A DNA stretch of 64,000 bases from Bradyrhizobium sp. ORS 285. Lineage in GTDB: Bacteria; Pseudomonadota; Alphaproteobacteria; Rhizobiales; Xanthobacteraceae. The notes under the pieces were generated by a model. That model did not search any database. It was not told the origin of the DNA and saw nothing but the letters and a program-made list of their open reading frames with translations. Below are positions 52,559-61,651 of this stretch, piece by piece. The number at the start of each line of letters is the position of its first letter. Positions within the stretch are counted from its first letter, which is position 1. The translations under genes were made by a program, and so were the position numbers. The DNA lies in contig NZ_LT859959.1 in the NCBI RefSeq assembly GCF_900176205.1, positions 6,933,001 through 6,997,000 on the forward strand. Direction: 5' to 3'.

Positions 52559-53779
52559 TTATCCCTGCTCCGCCGCCACCCGCCGCTTCGACGACCACAC
52601 CAGCGCGAGCACGCACAGCCCCAGCAGCACCGGCGGGAATACCACCATGTTCACCGCCGACCAGCCGAAATGCGCGAGCAGCTGGCCCGACGAGAACGAG
52701 CCCAGCGCCATCAGGCCGAAGATCAGGAAATCGTTGAACGCCTGCACCTTGTTGCGCTCGGCCGAGGTATGCGTCTCCAGCACCAGCGCGGAGGCGCCGA
52801 CGAAGCCGAAATTCCACCCCACCCCGAGCGCCACGAGCGTGGCCCAGAAGTGCATCGCGGTCAGCCCCGACAGTCCGATGATCGCAGCGACGGCTTCCAG
52901 CGCCAGCCCGACGGCAACGATGACCGGAGCGCCGAAGCGGGCGATCAGCGAGCCGGTGAAGAAGCTCGGGCCATACATCGCGACGATGTGCCATTGCAGG
53001 CCGAAATTGGAATCCGACACCGTGAGCCCGCACATCTGCATCGCGAGCGGCGCGGAGGTCATCACCAGGTTCATCACGGGATAGGCGATGGTGCCGCACA
53101 GCGCCGCTGCGATGAAGCGCGGCTGGCGCACGATCTCGAACAGCGGCCGGCCGACATGCAGATCGGCGGCCGCGGGCTTCGGCAGATCGACGCCGGCGAC
53201 GATGCCCATCGCGATCAGCGCCACCGCGGCCTGGATCAGATAGCTGAAGGCGAACAGATAAGGCTGCCAGACGTCCATGGTCCATTGCACGAGCTGCGGA
53301 CCGAGCAGGCCGGCGAAGATGCCGCCGGCCATCACCCACGACACCGCCTTCGGCCGGAACGCGGCGCTGGCGCCATCCGCAGCCGCGAAGCGATAGGACT
53401 GCGCGACGGCGCCGTAGAGGCCGCCGAGGAAGGTCGCGAGGCAGAACAGTGCGAACGAGCCGCGCAGGATGGCGAGGCAGCCGAGCACGCCGGTGACGGC
53501 GCCGCAGCCGGTGCCGATCAGGAACGCCGCGCGGCGGCCGTAGCGGCGGGAGATCGCGCCGGTCGGCAAGGTGCCGGCCGCGAGGCCGACGACGTACATC
53601 GAGATCGGCACGGTCGCGAGCCCGATGTTCGGGGCGATGGTGACGCCGACGATTGCGCCGGTGGCGAAGATCACCGCCGAGTTGGCGCCGGTCAGCGCCT
53701 GAGCGGCAGCGAGGCGGGCGACATTACGGCGCGCGCGGGCATCATCGGAAGTGTCTTCGGTCACGGTCACGTCGATCAT
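52559..53779 (-). CDS. MFS transporter
   Basis: A 406-residue major facilitator protein with about twelve hydrophobic segments and a cytoplasmic loop in the middle (PAAADLHVGRPLFEIV). A loop 2-3 motif GAISRRYGRRAAFLIG is typical of MFS antiporters. ATG 53779 is chosen; another at 53815 would add twelve residues and neither has a strong ribosome binding site. It is divergent from the peptidase gene. The substrate is not predictable. Confidence 0.87.
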   Translation of the reverse strand: MIDVTVTEDTSDDARARRNVARLAAAQALTGANSAVIFATGAIVGVTIAPNIGLATVPISMYVVGLAAGTLPTGAISRRYGRRAAFLIGTGCGAVTGVLGCLAILRGSFALFCLATFLGGLYGAVAQSYRFAAADGASAAFRPKAVSWVMAGGIFAGLLGPQLVQWTMDVWQPYLFAFSYLIQAAVALIAMGIVAGVDLPKPAAADLHVGRPLFEIVRQPRFIAAALCGTIAYPVMNLVMTSAPLAMQMCGLTVSDSNFGLQWHIVAMYGPSFFTGSLIARFGAPVIVAVGLALEAVAAIIGLSGLTAMHFWATLVALGVGWNFGFVGASALVLETHTSAERNKVQAFNDFLIFGLMALGSFSSGQLLAHFGWSAVNMVVFPPVLLGLCVLALVWSSKRRVAAEQG

Positions 53780-53974
53780 GGGTTGTCCGGACGGCGCTGG
53801 CCCGCGCTGCCTCATTGCTCGGCTGTCGCGGCACTATTGCGGGAAGCCCGCGATCGAGGCAACCGGCCGCAACGGAAACAAGCCATGCGCGATGCGTGAT
53901 TCGACAGGCCAAGCCGGCCCGGCTAATCCAGCCGGCGGTATTCTCGCGTCAAAGGCGGCTGCGGAGCTTGAGCC

Positions 53975-56041
53975 ATGTCAATCGACGATCGTCCCACCGT
54001 CGCGGCACCCGACGACGATCCGCATCTGTGGCTCGAGGACGTCGAGGGTGAGCGCCCGCTCGCCTTCGTCGCGGCACAGAACCAGCGCACACTCGCGGCG
54101 TTCGGCGGCGCGGGCTTCGAACGCGATCGCGACACGCTGGCGGCGATCTTCGATCGGCCGGACAACATCCCGTTCGTCAGCCGGCGCGGCGGGCGCCTCT
54201 ACAATCAATGGAAGGACGCGGCGCACCCGCGCGGGCTGTGGCGCCGGACCAGACTGGACGAGTTCCGCAAAGCGGAGCCGAAATGGGACGTGCTGCTCGA
54301 CATCGACCGTCTCGCCGCCGACGAAGGCGAGGACTGGGCGTTGAACTGGGTCTCGACCCTGCCGCCGATTCATGAGCGCGCGATCCTGTCACTGTCGCGC
54401 GGCGGCAGCGACGCGGTGGTGCTGCGCGAATTCGATCTCAGCACCAAGCGCTTCGTCGAGGGTGGCTTCACGCTCACCGAGGCCAAGGGCAGCGTCGATT
54501 GGCTCGACCAGGACACGCTGCTGCTGTCGAGCGCGTTCGGCGAGGGCATGGCGACGCCGTCGGGTTATGCGCGCACGGTGCGGCTGTGGCGGCGGGGCGA
54601 GCCGGTCGACGCAGCGAAGGTGATCTTCACCGCCGAGAACGACCAGTCGGTCTGGGTGCGCGCCGATGTCGATCGCGGTGTCACGCCGGCACGGGTGTGG
54701 TTCACCGAGGGGCTCGACTTCTTCAACCATCATCTCTGGCTCGGCGACGCCCAGGGCGCACGCACCAGGCTCGATCTGCCGACCGATTGCTGGATGACCG
54801 CGGATGGCGACTGGATGGCGGTGAAGCTGCGTCAGCCGTGGACAGTCGGCGAGACTGCCTATCCCGCCGATGTCGTGTTGGGCATCCGGCTGTCGGCGTT
54901 TCTGGCCGGCTCGCGCGACTTCGTTCGCCTGTTCGAGCCGGGCCCACGCCGCGCGCTGCAGGGCCTGTATTGGGCCGGTGGCCGGCTGGTGCTGTCGATC
55001 CTCGACGAGCTCCGGCCGCAATTCGAGCTGTGGACGCCGTCACCGCAGGGATGGAATTGCGAGCGGCTGCCGGGCTTGCCGGAGATTGCGACCGTGGACG
55101 TCTGGCGGTTCGACATCGAGGACACCGAGAGCAATGGCGACCTGCTCGCCAATGTCCAGGATCCGCTGACGCCGCCGTCGCTCCAGCTCATCGAGGGCTT
55201 TGGTGCGCCCGTCATCCTCAAGCGGGCGCCCCGCACCTTCACCGCCGAGGGCTATGTGGTGTCGCGACACGAGGCGGTCTCGGTCGACGGCACCAGCATT
55301 CCCTACACGCTGACCGGACCGGCCGAGCAGACCGGCGATGCGCCGGTGTATATGAGCGCCTATGGCGGCTTCGGCCATACCATTCGCCCCAGTTACAATG
55401 CTGCGCTCGGCAAGCTGTGGCTGGAGCGCGGCGGCAGCCTGGTCGAAGCCAACATCCGCGGCGGCGGCGAGTTCGGCACCGCCTGGCACGATGCCGGCCG
55501 CTATGCCGGCAAGCGGCTCGCGCATGATGATTTCGCTGCTGTTGCCGCCGATCTGGTCCGGCGCGGCGTCACCGTGCCGAAGCGCATCGGCGCGCAGGGC
55601 GGCTCGAATGGCGGCATCCTGATCACCAACATGCTGGTGCGCTATCCCGAGCGCTTCGGCGCGCTGTTCTGCACCATCCCGCTGATCGACATGCGCCGCT
55701 ACACCAAGCTGCTCGCCGGCGCGAGCTGGATCGCGGAGTATGGCGATCCGGACAAGGCCGAGGAGTGGGGCTGGCTACAGACCTATTCGGCCTATCACAC
55801 CGCCAAGCCCGGCCAGCCTTATCCGCCGATCCTGATCGCCACGACCCGGCGCGACGATCGCGTGCATCCCGGCCACGCGCGCAAGATGACGGCCAAGCTG
55901 CAGGCGATGGGCTACGACAGCTGGTTCTACGAGCCCGCCGCCGGCGGCCATGGCTACGGCACCGACAACCGCGAGCGCGCCAGCTTCATCACGCTGGGTG
56001 TGCGGTTTCTGGCCCGGCATGTGGGATTGGAGATGGGATAG
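53975..56041 (+). CDS. prolyl-oligopeptidase family serine peptidase (S9A)
   Basis: A 688-residue protein with a beta-propeller N-terminal part and a C-terminal alpha/beta-hydrolase domain. The nucleophile is Ser544 (AQGGSNGG), the Asp is in TTRRDDRVHPGHA and the His in AAGGHGYGTDNRE. The first residues (DDDPHLWLEDVEGERPLAFV) are those of the S9 family. No signal peptide is seen, so it is probably cytoplasmic and cleaves short proline-containing peptides. It is monocistronic. Confidence 0.92.
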   Translation: MSIDDRPTVAAPDDDPHLWLEDVEGERPLAFVAAQNQRTLAAFGGAGFERDRDTLAAIFDRPDNIPFVSRRGGRLYNQWKDAAHPRGLWRRTRLDEFRKAEPKWDVLLDIDRLAADEGEDWALNWVSTLPPIHERAILSLSRGGSDAVVLREFDLSTKRFVEGGFTLTEAKGSVDWLDQDTLLLSSAFGEGMATPSGYARTVRLWRRGEPVDAAKVIFTAENDQSVWVRADVDRGVTPARVWFTEGLDFFNHHLWLGDAQGARTRLDLPTDCWMTADGDWMAVKLRQPWTVGETAYPADVVLGIRLSAFLAGSRDFVRLFEPGPRRALQGLYWAGGRLVLSILDELRPQFELWTPSPQGWNCERLPGLPEIATVDVWRFDIEDTESNGDLLANVQDPLTPPSLQLIEGFGAPVILKRAPRTFTAEGYVVSRHEAVSVDGTSIPYTLTGPAEQTGDAPVYMSAYGGFGHTIRPSYNAALGKLWLERGGSLVEANIRGGGEFGTAWHDAGRYAGKRLAHDDFAAVAADLVRRGVTVPKRIGAQGGSNGGILITNMLVRYPERFGALFCTIPLIDMRRYTKLLAGASWIAEYGDPDKAEEWGWLQTYSAYHTAKPGQPYPPILIATTRRDDRVHPGHARKMTAKLQAMGYDSWFYEPAAGGHGYGTDNRERASFITLGVRFLARHVGLEMG

Positions 56042-56086
56042 CGTCTAAGCTTCGTTGCAGACGGCGCAGCCTGCCCCACCCACCGC

Positions 56087-56214
56087 CGTCGTCCCGGCGA
56101 ACGCCGGGACCATAACCACAGGGTCCAGTTGTCGCGCGAGATCTGCGTGGCATCTCTCCGCGCGACCAACTGCTGCCGCGGAGTATGGGTCCCGGCTCAA
56201 GGCCGGGACGACAG
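56087..56214. repeat. palindromic element, gtcccggcgttcgccgggac family
   Basis: Inverted arms cgtcgtcccggcgaacgccgggaccataacca and tatgggtcccggctcaaggccgggacgacag lie between the convergent peptidase and methyltransferase genes. Confidence 0.85.
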
Positions 56215-56263
56215 CGGCGGCTGGCGATGCGCCGTTCGTAAGTCGCGCAGAGCCGTCGACAAC

Positions 56264-56941
56264 TCACGCAATTCGCGCGAACACCAGGATCATGTTGTTA
56301 GCGGGCATCTCCACCGTTTCGCGCAAGACGAGGCCATTGCGCGCGCCGAGCGCGTCGAGGTCGGTGATGTCGCGGACACCCCACTCCGGGTTGCCTTCGC
56401 GCAGAGACGTATCGAACACGGCGTTGCTGACGGCGGTGTGCTTGCCGGCGCGCTTGAACGGGCCATAGAGCATCAGCAGCCCGCCCGGCGACAGCACCTC
56501 GCCTGCTCCCGCGAACAATCCCTCCGCCACGGCCCACGGCGCGATATGGATGACGTTAGCGCAGAAGATCGCGGCGAGCTGCGCCGGTCCGCCGGCGGCC
56601 CGGAATGCGCCGACCCAGGCCGGATCGGACAGGTCGAGACGCTGGGCGTCGCGGATGTTGGAGAGACCGGCGTGCGTACGCCAGGCGGCGATGCTGGCGA
56701 GGTGATTGTCGTTGTAATCGCTCGGCCACCAAATGAGATCGGGCCGCTGCGCGGCGAAATGCACGATGTGCTGGCCGGTGCCGCTGCCGGCCTCCAGGAC
56801 GTCGCCGGAGCGGCCGTCGAGCAGCCGCGCCAGCACGGCCCAGATCGGCTGGTGGTTGCGGTGGAACGCAGCCGCATCCAGCCGCCCGTCCGGTTCCACG
56901 CGCCGGCCATCCCGGCCGAACTCCACGACATACTCCGCCAT
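56264..56941 (-). CDS. DUF938 SAM-dependent methyltransferase-like protein
   Basis: A 225-residue class I methyltransferase-fold protein of the DUF938 family. The SAM-binding glycine loop is LEAGSGTGQHIVHFA near residue 50, and the family segment LIWWPSDYNDNHLASI follows. A later ANVIHIAPWAVAEGLFAGAG is also characteristic. The substrate is unknown. It is divergent from soxX across about 150 bp, which may hold promoters for both. Confidence 0.87.
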   Translation of the reverse strand: MAEYVVEFGRDGRRVEPDGRLDAAAFHRNHQPIWAVLARLLDGRSGDVLEAGSGTGQHIVHFAAQRPDLIWWPSDYNDNHLASIAAWRTHAGLSNIRDAQRLDLSDPAWVGAFRAAGGPAQLAAIFCANVIHIAPWAVAEGLFAGAGEVLSPGGLLMLYGPFKRAGKHTAVSNAVFDTSLREGNPEWGVRDITDLDALGARNGLVLRETVEMPANNMILVFARIA

Positions 56942-57092
56942 CCGATACTCCCGGCCGCCGACGAACGGCCCTCATTAACCGCGTTGCGCCGGCCACCATA
57001 GCCGCATTGTCAGCCGATGGTCTTTATGCTTTGCAGCCCCTATATTGCTGACATCACCGAGACGTCGGAACCTCACCTTGATCACATCCGTC

Positions 57093-57434
57093 ATGCGTAC
57101 CGCCCTGGCGCTCGGGCTTTCGCTCGCCATGTCTCCTGTTGCGATGTCCGCGGCTCACGCCCAGTCCGGCGCTGCCGAGGGCCAGAAGCTGGCTTTCGAC
57201 CGCGGCAAGGGCAATTGCCTGACCTGCCACGAGATCAAGGGCGGCGATCTGCCGGGCTCGATCGGGCCGAAGCTCGAGAACCTCACAGGCCGGTATGACC
57301 GTGCCGAGCTGACCGCAATCCTCAACGACGAGACGGTCCGCAACCCGCTGACGGTGATGCCGCCGTTCGGCCGCAACCGCATCCTGACCGAGCAGGAAAT
57401 CAGCGCCATCGTCGATTTCCTGCAGACCCTCTGA
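57093..57434 (+). CDS. soxX: sulfur-oxidising c-type cytochrome SoxX
   Basis: A 113-residue monoheme cytochrome c with signal peptide (RTALALGLSLAMSPVAMSAA, cleavage near AHA). The heme motif is C42-LT-C45-H46, and a Met in TVMPPFGRNR is the likely distal ligand. With SoxA it couples thiosulfate oxidatively to SoxY. ATG 57093 is chosen; an in-frame TTG at 57078 is possible. It is the first gene of the sox run and lies 19 bp upstream of soxY. Confidence 0.93.
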   Translation: MRTALALGLSLAMSPVAMSAAHAQSGAAEGQKLAFDRGKGNCLTCHEIKGGDLPGSIGPKLENLTGRYDRAELTAILNDETVRNPLTVMPPFGRNRILTEQEISAIVDFLQTL

Positions 57435-57453
57435 TTCCGTTTGGAGACACTGA

Positions 57454-57948
57454 ATGACTGCCTCGTTCGGCCCAGTGACCAGCCGCCGCCTGATCCTGAA
57501 GGGCGCCGGCCTCGTCGCGCTGATCGGCCTCGGCAATGCCGTGCTGCACGCAACGCCGGTATTCGCCGCCACCAACGACAACAAATATCCCGAAGACGCC
57601 TTCAAGCAGAAGAACGCGGGCGACGCGATCAAGGCGCTGTACGGCCGCGACCACGAGGCATCCGACAAGATCAAGCTGGATGCGCCTGAGATCGCCGAGA
57701 ACGGCGGCGTGGTGCCGATCGCGGTAACGACGTCGCTGCCGAACGTCACCTCGATTTCATTCATCGTCGCCGAGAACCCGAACGCGCTCGCGGCATCCTA
57801 CAAGATCCCCGAAGGCACCGTGCCGGCGGTGGCGAACCGGCTGAAGATGGCCAAGACCTCCAGCGTGATCGCGCTCGTCGAATCCGGCGGCAAGCTCTAC
57901 AGCGCGACGAAGGAAGTGAAGGTCACCGTCGGCGGCTGCGGCGGCTAA
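57454..57948 (+). CDS. soxY: thiosulfate oxidation carrier protein SoxY
   Basis: A 164-residue carrier protein whose C-terminal GGCGG bears the Cys to which sulfur intermediates are bound. A Tat-type signal (TSRRLILKGAGLVALIGLGN) exports it, presumably as a folded complex with SoxZ. GGAG lies before the ATG. It is followed 14 bp later by soxZ. Confidence 0.95.
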   Translation: MTASFGPVTSRRLILKGAGLVALIGLGNAVLHATPVFAATNDNKYPEDAFKQKNAGDAIKALYGRDHEASDKIKLDAPEIAENGGVVPIAVTTSLPNVTSISFIVAENPNALAASYKIPEGTVPAVANRLKMAKTSSVIALVESGGKLYSATKEVKVTVGGCGG

Positions 57949-57962
57949 GGGGGAGAGCGACC

Positions 57963-58274
57963 ATGGCATCGAGCATTCGCGTCCGCGCGATCCTGAACGG
58001 CGACATCACCGAGGTGCAGACCCTGATCCAGCACCCGATGGATACTGGCCTGGTCAAGGACGCCAAGGGCGAGATCATTCCGGCGCACTACATCCAGCAG
58101 CTCACCTTCACGCACAAGGACAAGACCGTGTTCCTGGCCGATTGGGGCACCGCGGTCTCCAAGGATCCCTACGTCAAGTTCGGCTTCAAGGGCGCGGCGA
58201 AGGGCGACGAGCTGAAAGTGAGCTGGGTCGACAACAAGGGCGCGACCGACAGCCTGACGGCGACGATCCAATGA
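57963..58274 (+). CDS. soxZ: thiosulfate oxidation carrier complex protein SoxZ
   Basis: A 103-residue immunoglobulin-fold-like protein without a signal peptide, as usual for SoxZ, which leaves the cell bound to SoxY. Family segments are LIQHPMDTGLVKDAKGEIIP and a core VSKDPYVKFGFKG. GGGGGAGAG lies before the ATG. Its stop overlaps the soxA start (ATGA). Confidence 0.95.
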   Translation: MASSIRVRAILNGDITEVQTLIQHPMDTGLVKDAKGEIIPAHYIQQLTFTHKDKTVFLADWGTAVSKDPYVKFGFKGAAKGDELKVSWVDNKGATDSLTATIQ

Positions 58275-59116
58275 GCGCACTGCGCCTGCTCCTCGCTGTA
58301 GCGGCGGCGTGCGGTCTCTGCGCATCCGCGGTTGCCGCGGACAAGCCCGATCCGGCTGCCGACGCGAAGGCGTTCCAGGACTACTTCGTCAAGAAGTTCC
58401 CGAAGGTGGCGTTCGACGACTTCGTCAACGGCCCCTATTCGATGAACGCCGACATGCGCCGGCAGTGGGAGGAGAAGGAGCAATTCCCTCCTTACGAGTT
58501 CGCGCTCGAGGCCGGCAAGGAGATGTTCGCCAAGCCGTTCAAGAACGGCAAGACCTACGCCGACTGCTTCCCGAATGGCGGCATCGGCATCCGCCAGAAC
58601 TATCCGTATTTCGACGACAAGGAAGGCAAGGTCATCACGCTCGAGCTTGCGCTGAACCGTTGCCGCGAGGCCAATGGCGAGCCGCCCTATTCCTACGTCA
58701 AGGACGAGATGGCCTCGCTGACCGCCTACATGGCGTTCACCTCGCGCGGCAAGCGCTTCGACATCAAGATCCCCGATGATCCGCGCGCGCTGGACGCCTA
58801 TGAGAAGGGCAAGGAATATTTCTACACCCGCCGCGGCCAGCTGAACTTCTCCTGCGCGAGCTGCCACGTGCAGAGCCCGGGCGAGCGCATCCGCGCCGAG
58901 ATCCTGGCACCTGCGCTCGGCATTCTCAACGCGATGCCGATCTACCGCTCCGAATGGAGCGGCATGGGCGCGATCAGCCGCCGCTTCGTCACCTGCAACA
59001 GCCAGACGCGCGCCGTGCCGCTGGAGCCGCAATCGGACGAGTATCGCAACCTCGAATACTATCTGTCCTACGTGTCGAACGGCCTGCCGGTTTCAGGACC
59101 GGGAGCGCGGCCATGA
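58271..59116 (+). CDS. soxA: sulfur-oxidising c-type cytochrome SoxA, single CXXCH
   Basis: A 281-residue protein with signal peptide (SALRLLLAVAAACGLCASAV). One heme motif, C195-AS-C198-H199, is present; the N-terminal CXXCH of diheme SoxA proteins is missing, with C99 and C131 possibly forming a disulfide. Cys242 (TCNSQTRA) is the active-site heme ligand. SoxA with SoxX catalyses the first oxidative step on thiosulfate. It overlaps soxZ and the next gene by 4 bp each. Confidence 0.94.
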   Translation: MSALRLLLAVAAACGLCASAVAADKPDPAADAKAFQDYFVKKFPKVAFDDFVNGPYSMNADMRRQWEEKEQFPPYEFALEAGKEMFAKPFKNGKTYADCFPNGGIGIRQNYPYFDDKEGKVITLELALNRCREANGEPPYSYVKDEMASLTAYMAFTSRGKRFDIKIPDDPRALDAYEKGKEYFYTRRGQLNFSCASCHVQSPGERIRAEILAPALGILNAMPIYRSEWSGMGAISRRFVTCNSQTRAVPLEPQSDEYRNLEYYLSYVSNGLPVSGPGARP

Positions 59117-59454
59117 GAAATTTTCCAGGACATATCGCAACAACAAACGTCATGAAAAAGATCGTGTTCGCCATGATGGTGTCGGCGGTCTGCGCCGGCT
59201 CCGCGCGGGCCGCGTCGGAAGCCGACTACGTCGCGGCTGTCGCGGCGGCCGAGAGCGCCAACAAGGAAGCCGGACGTCTGCGCAACCAATGGACCGTGAC
59301 CCAGGCCGCACTGAATGCTGCAAAGAAGGCGGCGGAGTCCGGCAATTTCGACCAGGCGCTGAAATCGGCGCAGGAGGCCGAGGCGCTCGCCAAGGCCTCG
59401 ATCGTCCAGGCCACCAGCGAGAAGCAGCGCTGGAAGGACCTGGAGATCCGCTAG
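59113..59454 (+). CDS. soxK: SoxXA-binding protein SoxK
   Basis: A 113-residue exported, mostly helical protein of the SoxXA-binding (SAXB) type, which stimulates SoxXA activity. The signal peptide is MKKIVFAMMVSAVCAGSARA, starting at residue 14; ATG 59113 is chosen because it overlaps the soxA stop and has GGGAG upstream, while ATG 59152 has none. The mature helix region AKKAAESGNFDQALKSAQEA is typical. Confidence 0.88.
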   Translation: MRNFPGHIATTNVMKKIVFAMMVSAVCAGSARAASEADYVAAVAAAESANKEAGRLRNQWTVTQAALNAAKKAAESGNFDQALKSAQEAEALAKASIVQATSEKQRWKDLEIR

Positions 59455-59464
59455 GACGCGAGCG

Positions 59465-61213
59465 ATGATGCGGCGCCGGGATCTTCTCAAAATATCAGGT
59501 GCCGCCGTGCTTGCCGCGCCGGCGCTGCTGCGCAACGCCCATGCCGCCGAGACCGTCAGCCTCTACGACATCGAGAAGTTCGGCAATGCGCGCATCCTGC
59601 ACATCACCGACACGCATGCGCAGCTGCGGCCGGTGTATTTCCGCGAGCCCAGCGTCAATCTCGGCATCGGCGAGATGTGGGGCAAGCCGCCGCATCTGGT
59701 CGAGCGCGCCTTCCTCGACCGCTACGGCATCCGCCCCGATAGCGCCGAGGCCTATGCCTTCACCTCCTTCGAGTTCGAGAAATTTGCCGTCCGCTTCGGC
59801 AAGATGGGCGGCTTCGCGCATCTGAAGACGCTGATCGACAAGCTGCGCGCGGACGCCGGCGATCATCGCTCGCTGCTGCTCGACGGCGGCGATCTCTGGC
59901 AGGGCACCGGGCTCGCCAATGCGATGCGCGGCGCCGACATGGTGAGCGCCGCCAATCTGCTCGGCATCGACGCAATGACCGGGCATTGGGAGTTCACCTA
60001 TGGCGAGGAGGCGCTGCGCGCCAATCTCGCGCGCTTCAAGGGCGAGTTCCTGGCGCAGAACGTGTTCCTGACCGAGGAGGCCGCGTTCAACGACGCCAAG
60101 GCGTTCGATCGTGGCTCGGGCCGCGTGTTCAAGCCGGCCATGATCAAGGAGATCGGCGGCGCGCGCATCGCCGTGATCGGCCAGGCCTTCCCCTACGTGC
60201 CGATCGCCCATCCGCGCCGCTTCACGCCGGACTGGACCTTCGGCATCCGCGAGGAGGAACTGCAGAAGCTGGTCGATGCCTTGCGCGGCGCCGATAAGGT
60301 CGATGCGGTGATCCTGCTGTCGCACAACGGCATGGATGTCGATCTCAAGCTCGCGAGCCGCGTCACCGGCATCGACGTCATCCTCGGCGGCCACACCCAT
60401 GACGCGATCCCGCAGCCGGTCGCGGTCAGCAACGCCAAGGGCGCCACCCTCGTCACCAATGCCGGCTCCAACGGCAAATTCGTCGGCGTGCTCGATCTCG
60501 ACGTCGGCAAGGGCCGCGTCGCCGATGCGCGCTACCGGCTGCTGCCGGTCTATTCGGAGCTCCTGAAGCCGGATGCCGCGATGCAGGCGCTGATCGACCA
60601 GACGCAGCAGCCGCAGGTCGCCGCCTGGAGCGAGAAGCTCGCGACCTCGGACCGGCTGCTGTATCGCCGCGGCAATTTCGAAGGCACCACCGACGATCTG
60701 ATCTGCGCGGCGCTGCGCCGCGAGCTCGATGCCGAGCTTGCGCTGTCGCCGGGTTTCCGCTGGGGCCCCTCCGTGCTCGCCGGCCAGTCGATCATGCTGG
60801 AGGACGTGCTCGCGCAGACCGCAATCACTTACCCGGAAACCTATGTGCAGCGGATGACCGGGGCTGACATCAAGGCCGTGCTCGAGGACGTCTGCGACAA
60901 CCTCTTCAACGCCGATCCCTATCTGCAGCAGGGCGGCGACATGGTGCGCACCGGCGGCTTCTCCTATCGCTGCACGCCGTCGGAGCCGATCGGCCGCCGC
61001 ATCACCGACCTCACACGCGACGACGGGCATCCCTTGGAAGCCCACAAGACCTACAAGGTCGCCGGCTGGGCTTCGATGAACGCGCAGGACGGCAAGCCGG
61101 TGTGGGACATCGTCGCCAACCACCTGCGCAACGGCCAGTTGGTGCTGACGGGAACCAACAAGGTCACGCTCTCGGGCGTCGACGGCAATCCGGGATTTGC
61201 GTCGCAGTCGTGA
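59465..61213 (+). CDS. soxB: thiosulfohydrolase SoxB
   Basis: A 582-residue dinuclear-manganese enzyme of the 5-prime-nucleotidase superfamily that releases sulfate from SoxY-bound thiosulfonate. Metal-binding motifs are HITDTHAQLRPVY near residue 48, DGGDLWQGTG, MTGHWEFTYGE and ILGGHTHD. A Tat signal (MMRRRDLLKISGAAVLAAPA) exports it. It ends the soxXYZAKB run. No soxCD sulfane dehydrogenase follows, so complete oxidation to sulfate would need soxCD elsewhere or storage of sulfane sulfur. Confidence 0.95.
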   Translation: MMRRRDLLKISGAAVLAAPALLRNAHAAETVSLYDIEKFGNARILHITDTHAQLRPVYFREPSVNLGIGEMWGKPPHLVERAFLDRYGIRPDSAEAYAFTSFEFEKFAVRFGKMGGFAHLKTLIDKLRADAGDHRSLLLDGGDLWQGTGLANAMRGADMVSAANLLGIDAMTGHWEFTYGEEALRANLARFKGEFLAQNVFLTEEAAFNDAKAFDRGSGRVFKPAMIKEIGGARIAVIGQAFPYVPIAHPRRFTPDWTFGIREEELQKLVDALRGADKVDAVILLSHNGMDVDLKLASRVTGIDVILGGHTHDAIPQPVAVSNAKGATLVTNAGSNGKFVGVLDLDVGKGRVADARYRLLPVYSELLKPDAAMQALIDQTQQPQVAAWSEKLATSDRLLYRRGNFEGTTDDLICAALRRELDAELALSPGFRWGPSVLAGQSIMLEDVLAQTAITYPETYVQRMTGADIKAVLEDVCDNLFNADPYLQQGGDMVRTGGFSYRCTPSEPIGRRITDLTRDDGHPLEAHKTYKVAGWASMNAQDGKPVWDIVANHLRNGQLVLTGTNKVTLSGVDGNPGFASQS

Positions 61214-61286
61214 GGGGGGCCTGGGCCGACCTCATCCTGGTGGCGCGTCGCACTCCGTTATAGTCCGGGTCGGCACGTCATACGCC

Positions 61287-61414
61287 GCTGTCGTCTCAGC
61301 GGACACGGGGACCCATAGACACCGCTGGCGCTGCCCGAGCGCGCTGGAGCGGCATCGCGTGTTGCCACGGGCGACGGTGGTTATGGGTCCCCGCGTTAGC
61401 GGGGACGACACTGG
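61287..61414. repeat. palindromic element, gtcccggcgttcgccgggac family (diverged)
   Basis: The arms gtcgtctcagcggacacggggacccatagac and ttatgggtccccgcgttagcggggacgacac are inverted and diverged from the copies at 48807 and 56087. It lies in a 438-bp gene-free region between soxB and the MFS gene. Confidence 0.78.
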
Positions 61415-61651
61415 TGGATGAGGCGCCACTGTGAGTCCCATGCACACGGCCGAATGGCTGACCGCAGCATCGCCGCGGCCTACCCCGCCGGCCACCGCGC
61501 GCAGGTGCCATGCGCCTGCGTTCATGGACAATGAACCGCAATCCGATAGTGTGGCGATGTGTCGCGCGCCCTCATTGCGGGAGCCTCGGCGGTTTGCCGG
61601 CAACGCGCCCTCCAGTTTCATCACTGACGCCCGGAGCCACACGGATCGAGC

